The notes below the pieces were generated by a model. The model had not been told where the DNA came from, made no database searches, and saw nothing but the letters and a program-made list of their open reading frames with translations. 14,109 nucleotides of DNA from an uncultured Sinobacteraceae bacterium (GTDB taxonomy: Bacteria; Pseudomonadota; Gammaproteobacteria; Steroidobacterales; Steroidobacteraceae): assembly GCA_937902995.1 (NCBI GenBank), contig CALEKY010000076.1, forward strand, positions 1-14,109, given 5' to 3'. Of this stretch, positions 7,089-13,674 are shown one piece after another (within the stretch, counting starts at the first letter, position 1; each line of letters starts with the position of its first letter). Made by a program: the position numbers and the translations under genes.

Positions 7089-7652
7089 TCAATGACACTT
7101 GAAATAATCGAACGGCTCGCGGCATTCATTGCAGCGATACAGCGCCTTGCACGGCGTCGAGCCGAATTCGCTGATCATCGAAGTATCTTCGGAATTGCAT
7201 TGCGGGCAGCGCACCGCAACCGCGCCACGAATCAAACCTCGAATCGATGAAACGCTCTGGACCGGCGGAGCGATGCCGTACTCGCGCAGCTTTTCGCGGC
7301 CCGCTTGCGATATCCAATCGCTCGTCCAGGCTGGAGCAAGAACGCGTTCGACTGCGACATTGTCGAAGCCTGCCGCGCGCAGCGAGCCCAGCACCATCCC
7401 TTCGATGACTTCGGTGGCCGGACAGCCGGAATAGGTCGGCGTCAACTTGACTCGAACCTCCCCTCGCTCACCCACCGACACACCGCGCACGATTCCCAAG
7501 TCGACGATGCTGAGTACCGGAATCTCCGGATCCTGCACCGACTTCAACACTTCGAGGACGCGATTTTCAGCGACGCCACGATCGGCCGTTTGAGACGAAG
7601 ACTCAGACATGATCATTGTCCCGGAGCGCTCCCGCAAACAGATCGCTTGCAA
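7089..7652 (-). CDS. paaD: PaaD, Fe-S maturation factor of the phenylacetyl-CoA epoxidase
   Basis: MIP18/DUF59-type protein with a C-terminal Zn-ribbon-like tail, needed for epoxidase activity, probably in assembling the PaaE Fe-S cluster. Counted from the ATG at 7610: DPEIPVLSIVDLG at 27-39, TPTYSGCPA at 57-65 with the family cysteine Cys63, then Cys135, Cys138, Cys154, Cys160, Cys163 and Cys172 in the conserved tail ending CREPFDYFKCH. Start choice is open. TTG 7652 (187 aa) has GGGGG 4 nt upstream, like other starts here. ATG 7616 and ATG 7610 (173 aa) give family-typical lengths but weaker sites (GGGA 8 nt before 7610). The gene is separated from paaABC-E and heads a unit with the transporter and the hydrolase behind its own PaaX-type operator. 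Confidence 0.93.
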   Translation of the reverse strand: MQAICLRERSGTMIMSESSSQTADRGVAENRVLEVLKSVQDPEIPVLSIVDLGIVRGVSVGERGEVRVKLTPTYSGCPATEVIEGMVLGSLRAAGFDNVAVERVLAPAWTSDWISQAGREKLREYGIAPPVQSVSSIRGLIRGAVAVRCPQCNSEDTSMISEFGSTPCKALYRCNECREPFDYFKCH

Positions 7653-7699
7653 GATTCCCCCTTACGACGATTCCTTTGTCGGCACGAGGGCAGCAACTC

Positions 7700-7728
7700 A
7701 ATATGACACATTGATAAATGCGCATCAA
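7700..7728 (-). promoter_or_regulatory. Predicted paaD promoter (-35 TTGATG, -10 CATATT)
   Basis: On the minus strand TTGATG (7723-7728) and CATATT (7700-7705) are 17 bp apart, in the same register to the operator as at paaA. The predicted start near 7693 gives a leader of about 40 nt to TTG 7652 or about 80 nt to ATG 7610. Confidence 0.6.
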
Positions 7729-7742
7729 TACATCGTGTGTCA
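7704..7742. promoter_or_regulatory. PaaX-type operator at paaD (TGACAC-N27-GTGTCA)
   Basis: TGACAC at 7704-7709 and GTGTCA at 7737-7742 with a 27-bp spacer, the same geometry as at paaA. The shared flanks run 7698-7711 (14 bp identical to 4549-4562) and 7736-7744 (9 bp identical to 4587-4595), while the spacer differs, so the conservation is concentrated on the half-sites and -10 box. It would bring paaD, the transporter and the hydrolase under the same control as paaABCEG. Confidence 0.8.
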
Positions 7743-7882
7743 CGTAAGTCCCGTGGGAAGCTTGGGGCTAGCAAGCCTCGGATCTCAAGCAATCCGCGAC
7801 TCCCACAGAGAGCGCGCCTTAGAGCGCCTGAGCCGCAGGCATCACGCACACTGCGCGCCCCGCGCTTACTGATCTCTCGCAC
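7743..7882. other. Non-coding stretch with a possible branched RNA fold (7753-7806)
   Basis: Part of the 388-bp stretch between paaD (7652) and the receptor gene (8041); no coding sequence recognised. GTGGGA (7753-7758) pairs with TCCCAC (7801-7806), enclosing GGGGCT/AGCCTC (7764-7769 with 7774-7779, one G-U) and GGAT/ATCC (7780-7783 with 7792-7795). This gives a Y-shaped fold of 54 nt. It is too short and lacks the landmarks of a tRNA. It could be chance. Confidence 0.3.
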
Positions 7883-7940
7883 AAAAAAGGTCGCACAGGT
7901 TTCGATGTCCGGCCAAAGAAGTCGTCTTACCTGTGCGACC
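7883..7940 (-). terminator. Intrinsic terminator downstream of the TonB-dependent receptor
   Basis: On the minus strand, GGTCGCACAGGT (7929-7940) pairs perfectly with ACCTGTGCGACC (7889-7900), a 12-bp stem with a 28-nt loop, followed directly by six U (7883-7888). It should end leftward transcription from the receptor gene before the paaD promoter and so insulate the two gene groups. The loop is unusually long for this class. Confidence 0.75.
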
Positions 7941-7957
7941 AAGGATTACAACCCGAT

Positions 7958-7969
7958 CGACACGTGTCG
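7958..7969. repeat. Perfect 12-bp palindrome CGACACGTGTCG
   Basis: A self-complementary dodecamer between the receptor stop codon and its terminator. It contains CACGTG and a GACAC/GTGTC pair reminiscent of the operator half-sites but without their spacing. A regulator site or chance; no gene start is nearby. Confidence 0.3.
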
Positions 7970-8002
7970 GAGCGATGCTCTCGCACGAACGTTCAGGGTC
8001 TC

Positions 8003-8034
8003 GCGCGGGAAGGAAGTCGCCTTCCCTCCCGCGC
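8003..8034 (-). terminator. GC-rich hairpin next to the receptor stop codon
   Basis: GCGCGGGA (8003-8010) pairs with TCCCGCGC (8027-8034) and, after one A-C mismatch, GGAAG (8012-8016) with CTTCC (8021-8025) around a 4-nt loop. It begins 6 nt past the receptor TAA. There is no U-tract on the minus strand, so 3'-end protection is more likely than termination. Confidence 0.5.
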
Positions 8035-8040
8035 TTCGAC

Positions 8041-10935
8041 TTAGAAGCTGAAGCGGACTCCAGCGTAGAACGTGCGACCGACCGAGTCGTAGAGCTGCGC
8101 GTTGATCGACATGAGCGACGGATTCGCATTCGCCACCATCGGCGGAGCCTTGTCGAACACGTTCGCCACGTTGATGAAGGCTTGTGCGTTTCCGCCGCCG
8201 ACTTCGAAGTCGTAGCTCAACGACAGGTCCTGATAGAACACCGAATCGATGTGGTTGTAGTCGATCGTCTGCGCCGACGGCGTCGACGCCGGGCAGTTCG
8301 ACTGACACTCGACATAGCGCGGCGCATACTCGCCGGAGCTCATGTAGCGTCCCGTCCAGGCGATCGTCACCGGATCGAGCGAGTACTCGACGGAGAACAA
8401 CCAGCGCCAGTTGAGCGGACCGAGGTCCGAATTGTTTCCGGCGTAGTCTTCGACCGGATTGAAGCCGTCGTTACGACGCGAGAAGAACACGTGCGTTCCG
8501 AGAGCTCGCACCGCCAGATCGCCCTTCCACACTGACGTCAGATAGCTCGCCTCGATATCGATACCGCGCTGGTGCAGGTTCGCGAAGTTGAACGGCAGCG
8601 ACGTCACGAACGTCACGACTCCGTTTTCGTCGCGAATGACGTTGTTGCAGTAGAACTGCTGACCGGCGTAGCAACGATTCAAGGTTTCCTGTGTACCGAC
8701 CGTGAGGATCGCGCCGTCGACGTCGATGTCGTACCAGTCGACCGAGAGACTCAAGCCGCTCAGGAACGAAGGCCGGTACACGACGCCGATGCCGAGCGTA
8801 TCCGCCTCTTCGGGCTTCAGGTTCGGGTTGCCGACCGTCTGGTTCAAGAACGTCGGCAGCGGCTCGTTGTTGTTGAACGGATCGAATACGCCGATCGACT
8901 GACCGCCCGATCCGCGTGCGAACAGCTCGCCCATGTTCGGCGCACGGATGTCGCGCGAACGAACCACACGGAAGCGCAGGTCGCTGAACGGCTCGTACGT
9001 CAAGCCGACCTTCCAGGTCGTCACGTCGCCCGAGGTGCTGTAATCGGTGTAGCGAACGGCGGTATTGAACTCGAGAGAGCGTGCCAGGAACGCATCGCGA
9101 GCGAGCGGAATCAAGGTCTCGAAGAAGGCCTCGCTCACGTCGTAGTGGCCGTCGATACCCTTGAAGTTACCCGCGCTGTACACGCTCTGCAGCGAAAGCG
9201 CATCGGGAACGCCGACCACCTCTTCCTTACGCCACTCGAAACCGGTCGCCACGGAGACCGGGCCGGCCCACGTGTCGAACACTTCGCCGGAAATATCGAA
9301 GCCGGCGACGGTTTGCGTGACCTTCTGGTCGAGGGTCGACAAGCCCTTCGAGAAAGCGATCGCATCTGCGCCGTTGCTGCCCCAGCCGAACGGATTCCAG
9401 GGCACGCATCCCGGGACATCGTTGTCGGGATTCGCATCGGCGTTCACGCGGCAGACGATTTGGCCGTTCCCATCGCGCACGGAATCGATAGCCAGCGCGA
9501 AATTGCGGCGATTCATCACCTTCGCGTTGATGTCGGTATTGGCTTGGCCGCGCTGAGCGAATGCGCCCCAGCTCCAGTCGCGGCCCGCTGCCTCGAACGT
9601 GCCCTCGAGACCGGCCGTGTAGGTGTAGGTGTCGCGCTTGTTGTCCGTGTAGATGAAATCCAAGTCCTTGTTGTAGCTGCCCATCACGAACGACGCGAGC
9701 CCAAGATCCGACATCTGCTGTGCAATCGTCGGATGCAGGAACGGGTTGTCTGCGTAAATGGTCATCGCCGTCTGGTCGTCCTGCTTCGAACGAGCCAAGC
9801 CGCGCGAGTCCGCATAGATCAAGCTGACGAACGCGCTCACATTGTCCGTGATATCGAAGCTCACGCGAGCAAATGCATTGAAACGCTCGAGACGATTAGC
9901 CAGCGACTGACCGTTGGCCGTCACGTCGGAGTAGCGCCAGTCGCCGCCGACGTTGTATTGGCTAGTCGTCAGCGAACCGTACTGATACTGAAACGGCGTG
10001 CCGTCTTGCGCGAAGGTCGTGCCGCGCAGCGGTCCGGCATTGATGATGCCGCCCGGCGCAACCAGCAACGTCGAGGCTTGCTGACGAATGATGAACTGCG
10101 GCACCGACGGATTCGTCACCGCGTTGTACTCCGGATTCGGCATGATGTGCGCGGTATCGAACGGCCACTTTCGATTCGCCGACGTCCCGAAGATGCCGTT
10201 GTTGCGTGCGTATTCCGCGCTGGCAATCACGTGACCGCGATTACCCGCGAACGGCGTACCCCACGTCAAGCCGACCTTGTAGCTCTCGTTCTCTCCGTGC
10301 GTCGTCATGCCGCCTTGGAGACTGGTCTTGAAACCGGTGAAGTCCTTGTCGAGCTGGAAGTTCACGACGCCCGCAAGCGCGTCGGAGCCGTATGCCGCCG
10401 ATGCACCTCCGGTCGTCACGTCGATGCTGCTGATGAGCGATTGCGGCAGGTCGTTGATATTCACCGAACCGTCGACCGTGCTGCTCACCACGCGGCGACC
10501 GTCCAACAGAATGAGCGTACGGAACGGTTGCAAGCCGCGCAGGTTCAACGTGTTGATCGACTGCAAACCTTGCGAAATTTCGTTGCCGCCGCTCTGCGTG
10601 CTCATGCCGCCGCCGAAAGACGGCAAGCGCGAAACGAAATCCGAAATGTGCTGAGCCGGCGCTTGCTGCAGCTGCTCGGTGCCGATCACCGTCACCGGCG
10701 TCGGAGCCTCGAAGCCGTCGGTGCGACGGATGCGCGAACCCGTCACCGTGATGGCGCCGAGAATGTCTTGATCCGCCGAAGCACCCTCGCCTTCGGCCGG
10801 CGCTTCTTGCGCGTACATCTGGCCCGTCGCCAGCAGCAGTGCGAGCGCTGCACTCGAACCGCACAAACCTTTCCGGACAGCCGCCCGCAATAGACGCTTG
10901 CTGTCGCTCGATACATCGTCAAGACACGAATTCAT
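8041..10935 (-). CDS. TonB-dependent outer-membrane receptor
   Basis: Outer-membrane 22-strand beta-barrel transporter energised by TonB-ExbBD; the substrate is unknown. The 964 aa starts with a long basic n-region and a hydrophobic core (SSAALALLLATG), with likely cleavage after YAQ near residue 43. A TonB-box-like ITVTGSRI (62-69) is followed by the plug domain (about 75-200: FEAPTPVTVIG, NLRGLQPFRTLILLDGRRVV, GGASAAYGSDALAGVVNF) and the barrel, ending in the aromatic RTFYAGVRFSF expected for outer-membrane insertion. There is no N-terminal secretin/TonB (STN) signalling domain, so no sigma-factor coupling is expected. ATG 10935 was chosen for GGGGGAG about 4-6 nt upstream; a TTG at 10974 in the same frame lacks support. 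It is the last gene of the leftward envelope group, 195 bp after the 361-aa gene, followed by a terminator. Confidence 0.93.
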   Translation of the reverse strand: MNSCLDDVSSDSKRLLRAAVRKGLCGSSAALALLLATGQMYAQEAPAEGEGASADQDILGAITVTGSRIRRTDGFEAPTPVTVIGTEQLQQAPAQHISDFVSRLPSFGGGMSTQSGGNEISQGLQSINTLNLRGLQPFRTLILLDGRRVVSSTVDGSVNINDLPQSLISSIDVTTGGASAAYGSDALAGVVNFQLDKDFTGFKTSLQGGMTTHGENESYKVGLTWGTPFAGNRGHVIASAEYARNNGIFGTSANRKWPFDTAHIMPNPEYNAVTNPSVPQFIIRQQASTLLVAPGGIINAGPLRGTTFAQDGTPFQYQYGSLTTSQYNVGGDWRYSDVTANGQSLANRLERFNAFARVSFDITDNVSAFVSLIYADSRGLARSKQDDQTAMTIYADNPFLHPTIAQQMSDLGLASFVMGSYNKDLDFIYTDNKRDTYTYTAGLEGTFEAAGRDWSWGAFAQRGQANTDINAKVMNRRNFALAIDSVRDGNGQIVCRVNADANPDNDVPGCVPWNPFGWGSNGADAIAFSKGLSTLDQKVTQTVAGFDISGEVFDTWAGPVSVATGFEWRKEEVVGVPDALSLQSVYSAGNFKGIDGHYDVSEAFFETLIPLARDAFLARSLEFNTAVRYTDYSTSGDVTTWKVGLTYEPFSDLRFRVVRSRDIRAPNMGELFARGSGGQSIGVFDPFNNNEPLPTFLNQTVGNPNLKPEEADTLGIGVVYRPSFLSGLSLSVDWYDIDVDGAILTVGTQETLNRCYAGQQFYCNNVIRDENGVVTFVTSLPFNFANLHQRGIDIEASYLTSVWKGDLAVRALGTHVFFSRRNDGFNPVEDYAGNNSDLGPLNWRWLFSVEYSLDPVTIAWTGRYMSSGEYAPRYVECQSNCPASTPSAQTIDYNHIDSVFYQDLSLSYDFEVGGGNAQAFINVANVFDKAPPMVANANPSLMSINAQLYDSVGRTFYAGVRFSF

Positions 10936-10989
10936 GATGCTCCCCCTGAATCGATTTCCAACATCCCAAGACAATTCACTGATCGCATC

Positions 10990-11001
10990 CGGATAAATCC
11001 G
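10990..11001. promoter_or_regulatory. Small inverted repeat CGGAT-AA-ATCCG upstream of the receptor
   Basis: Five-base arms with a 2-nt spacer, 55 bp before the receptor ATG and AT-rich at its centre compared with its surroundings. It could be a regulator half-site pair or part of the promoter region. No convincing -35/-10 pair was found, so this is tentative. Confidence 0.25.
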
Positions 11002-11064
11002 CTGCGCAACCCCAAGGGAGAGCTGACTCGACGAACCGCTTTTGCGGACACTTTGCGGCTCTTT

Positions 11065-11104
11065 GGGTCAGCCGACCCCGTGCACCGCCTCGAAGAGGCG
11101 GCGC
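11065..11104 (-). other. Two tandem hairpins between the 361-aa gene and the receptor gene
   Basis: GGGTC-AGCC-GACCC (11065-11078) and CCGCCTC-GAA-GAGGCGG (11085-11101; outer GC/GC pairs extend it to 11082-11104). On the minus strand they lie 27 nt after the 361-aa stop codon. Neither is followed by a U-tract. They may protect the upstream mRNA end or attenuate read-through into the receptor gene. Confidence 0.45.
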
Positions 11105-11130
11105 ATTGATCAAAAAATTTCAGACGGTGA

Positions 11131-12216
11131 CTAGCGAGACTGGACGATCGCTGCAGGCTCACCCCCGCGGTCGAGGTAAACCTGCGTCATCGTGAGATCT
11201 ATCGACGAAGAGATGGCGGTCATTCGCCCGTTCTCGTCGGGATATCCGTCCGCGAGTTCCTTCAGCTTCTTGTAGAAGCCGGACGGATCGAGCTGTCCGT
11301 AGGCCAAATGGTGAGTCGACCACGTGGTCACGGTTCGATAGAACGTATCGATATCGGCGTAGCTCGCGAGCAAGCCCTTTGCGTGCGTCTTCGAAAGCTT
11401 CAGCTGCAGCCGCATGCCCCGGAACCAATACTCGCTCGGCGAACCGAAGAACACCGACAACGGCCAGATCACATCCGCCGGCTCGGTGATCAGCACGCCG
11501 TCGACGATCTTGCCTTTCAATTGACGCTCGAAGCGTTTCGCAAAGCGCGTGTCGACCCGTTGCGTGCCGCCTGCGACGAAGGTGTCGCCCGTCGCGTCGG
11601 TCATCAGCGGATCCTTGCCGCGCAGAATATTGACCACGACCTCATCGTCGTTGACGAGGCTGTCCACGCCCGTAAGTTCGATGATCGTGCGGTTCCAGTT
11701 CTGCTGGAACAGCAGGCGATTTGCGAACAGACGGAACTGTCCCTCCGGCGCACGGAACTGCGGGCTGCAACCGATGAGCCGGTACAGCTGATTGTCGATG
11801 CCCTTCTCGCCCGTCGGGCTCGTGAAATCGCGCGGACCGACCTTGCCGTCCAAATTCAGACCGATCGCGATCGGGCCGACGGCTTCCGGAATCGGGAACT
11901 TATCGTTCGAGTCTTCCGGGAAGAACTTCAGCGCCTCGCGACGCAGATGCGTATCGGCTTCGGGACCGCCTTTCGGATACAGCGTCGCGAAAACTTCGCG
12001 CGGACCGTACTTCTGCAAACCATTCGGACACTCAGCCTTACCATCCGGAGTCTGGTACACGGACCAGTACATTTCCGTGGCGACATAGGCGATCTTGCCG
12101 CCTCGCGGTGCCGTGCCGTCTCCAGCCATCGCGGTCGGCAGCGTCAGGGCGAGACTCGCACAGATTGCGGCCATCCCCAGTGCGCGTTTCACGGGCGCCT
12201 GAAATGAAGTGTTCAT
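11131..12216 (-). CDS. Exported protein of unknown function, 361 aa
   Basis: I do not recognise this family. The N-terminus is a clear signal peptide (MNTSFQAPVKRALG, then a hydrophobic AAICASLALTLP, cleavage likely after TAMA at residue 31), with no lipobox cysteine and no later membrane segment, so the product should be periplasmic or secreted. The mature part holds only two cysteines (in GKAECPNGL and IGCSPQF), one possible disulfide, and no CxxCH haem motif. Notable stretches are YVATEMYWSVYQTPDG, the aromatic-rich WPLSVFFGSPSEYWFRGMRLQLK, and TVTTWSTHHLAYGQLDPSGFYKKLKELADGYPDENGRM. The ATG at 12216 has a GGGGGG run 5 nt upstream. It sits 60 bp after the COG4315-type gene and before the receptor, so a role with them in handling an external substrate is plausible but inferred only from position. 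Confidence 0.85.
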   Translation of the reverse strand: MNTSFQAPVKRALGMAAICASLALTLPTAMAGDGTAPRGGKIAYVATEMYWSVYQTPDGKAECPNGLQKYGPREVFATLYPKGGPEADTHLRREALKFFPEDSNDKFPIPEAVGPIAIGLNLDGKVGPRDFTSPTGEKGIDNQLYRLIGCSPQFRAPEGQFRLFANRLLFQQNWNRTIIELTGVDSLVNDDEVVVNILRGKDPLMTDATGDTFVAGGTQRVDTRFAKRFERQLKGKIVDGVLITEPADVIWPLSVFFGSPSEYWFRGMRLQLKLSKTHAKGLLASYADIDTFYRTVTTWSTHHLAYGQLDPSGFYKKLKELADGYPDENGRMTAISSSIDLTMTQVYLDRGGEPAAIVQSR

Positions 12217-12276
12217 ACTTTCCCCCCGGCAGTTGATCAGCTGCGGACCGTCATTTCGGCCGTTGCCTGTCTGTGC

Positions 12277-13644
12277 TTATGTCTCGCTCTTGAAGAAGTC
12301 GTCGCGCACCCACAGCGCTTTGAAGCCGTTACGCTCGGCGTAGTACTCGCCGAACATGTCGCCTCTCACGAGGCCTGGCTCATCGCCTTCGTACGTGTAG
12401 ACCGGGCTGCCGCGATAAGCCCACACGCGCAGCGCACCCGGCTCGCCCGGCTTGGCAAGACGGCCTGAGCGCGGCTCGATCTCGATCACCGACCACAGCG
12501 AACTCTCGCTGCGCGCATTCGCATCGGCCACGACGTACGGCCAAGTCTTCAAGCAGCGGTCGACGTCGCCGCCGCCGCAGACCGTGATTCGCCACACCGG
12601 AGGCGCGCCCGGATAGTCGCAAGAGAGTTGGTCGAACGAATCGTCCGAGCAGATGTATGCGTACACCGCCTTGCCGCGCGAATCGGCGACGACGACGCCT
12701 TTTTGCGTATCCACGAGCTGGAACGCCGAGGGAATCGGCTTGGTCCGCTGCGTGTAGACGTTGTACCAACCCGGTACGTCCGAGCCTTCCTGGCTGTACA
12801 GATTGATGTCGCGTGCGTAGGTATAGAGCGGCTGTTTGCGGAATGCCCACTGACGCACACCCGGCGCGCGCTCGACGATCGACCACTCGCCGAAAGGCTG
12901 AGCCACGGCCGGAGCAGGAATCGGCTTCCACAGCTGCTGGCACTTTGCGTCGCAGTTCGACTTGTCCGGACCGTCGTTCTTCGACGCATATACCGAGAAG
13001 CCGTCGGAGTTGACGAGCAAGCGGCCATTGAACGTGGTAACGATACGGAATCCAGGCGGAACGTTCGGCGGCGGCTGAACCGGATAACGGCCCGCCATCT
13101 GCGTCAGTTTCTCTCGATTGGTTCCGCCCAGAACGTCGCCGCGCTCGCGGTCCAGTACCGATGTGTACACCGCCTGACCGTCGTAGGCCCACTGCTTCTT
13201 TCCGTCGGGACGCGTGATGATGGTCCAATCGCCGACCGGTTTCGCGTTCTCATCGGCCAGCACCGGCGGCCACATATCGACGCAGCTCGGCCGGTTCTCC
13301 AGATCCGGCAGGATCAAACCCGGCGGATACGGACTGAACAGTCCTTCGCTCGTCTTCGTCACGACGTTGGTGCACGCCGACTTGCCTTTCTCGTCGCCCA
13401 CATAGCCGCCGCGCAACATTTGATACGGCCACTTGTAGAGCGTCTTCCCGTTCGCATCGGCAAACACCGGCCCTTCGAGCTCGGTGACGACCACCTGGAA
13501 ACCCGGCGGCATCGGCACCCGCACGTAATCTTCCTGCGGCGATGCGCCCGATCGCTCGCGTGCCGATGATCCAGGCGCCGCAAGCACGTGGTTGGAACCC
13601 AACAGCATCGTGCCCGCCAGCAAACCGAGAACAATTTTTTTCAT
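12277..13644 (-). CDS. Secreted protein with three COG4315/PF03640-type repeats
   Basis: 455 aa with a signal peptide (MKKIVLGLLAGTMLLGSNHVLA, cleavage near residue 22-23) lacking a lipobox, so soluble or surface-loose. Three copies of the 'secreted repeat of unknown function' follow, near 46-185, 196-297 and 307-435. Each has G-x-x-x-Y (GKTLYKWPY, GFSVYASK, GKAVYAY), a Cys-x-x-x-W segment (CVDMWPPVLA, CQQLWKP, CLKTWPYVVA), then W-[TS]-[IV]-I/V and a QWAY/QWAF/VWAY-G/K-x-x-[VL]Y block. Only the middle repeat keeps the compact CDAKC pair; the others have their partner cysteines further apart. Proteins with these repeats often occur beside electron-transfer or cell-envelope genes, but no enzymatic role is established. 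The ATG at 13644 has GGGGG 5 nt upstream and lies 30 bp after the DUF1552-like gene. Confidence 0.85.
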   Translation of the reverse strand: MKKIVLGLLAGTMLLGSNHVLAAPGSSARERSGASPQEDYVRVPMPPGFQVVVTELEGPVFADANGKTLYKWPYQMLRGGYVGDEKGKSACTNVVTKTSEGLFSPYPPGLILPDLENRPSCVDMWPPVLADENAKPVGDWTIITRPDGKKQWAYDGQAVYTSVLDRERGDVLGGTNREKLTQMAGRYPVQPPPNVPPGFRIVTTFNGRLLVNSDGFSVYASKNDGPDKSNCDAKCQQLWKPIPAPAVAQPFGEWSIVERAPGVRQWAFRKQPLYTYARDINLYSQEGSDVPGWYNVYTQRTKPIPSAFQLVDTQKGVVVADSRGKAVYAYICSDDSFDQLSCDYPGAPPVWRITVCGGGDVDRCLKTWPYVVADANARSESSLWSVIEIEPRSGRLAKPGEPGALRVWAYRGSPVYTYEGDEPGLVRGDMFGEYYAERNGFKALWVRDDFFKSET

Positions 13645-13674
13645 CGCCGCCCCCTCGAACGTGCGTGGTGACGA

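Noticed and set aside
7092..7097. A further TGACAC half-site near the paaD stop codon
   Set aside because: No GTGTCA partner at 27 bp, and it lies in the end of the coding sequence (codons of KCH and the stop).
7753..7806. tRNA-like fold between paaD and the receptor gene
   Set aside because: Only 54 nt, without an anticodon arm of normal size, T-loop consensus or CCA context.
8572..10893. A 773-codon plus-strand reading antisense to the receptor gene
   Set aside because: Shadow of a GC-rich coding sequence: arginine-, alanine- and histidine-rich composition, no motifs, no ribosome site, and the minus strand encodes a complete receptor.
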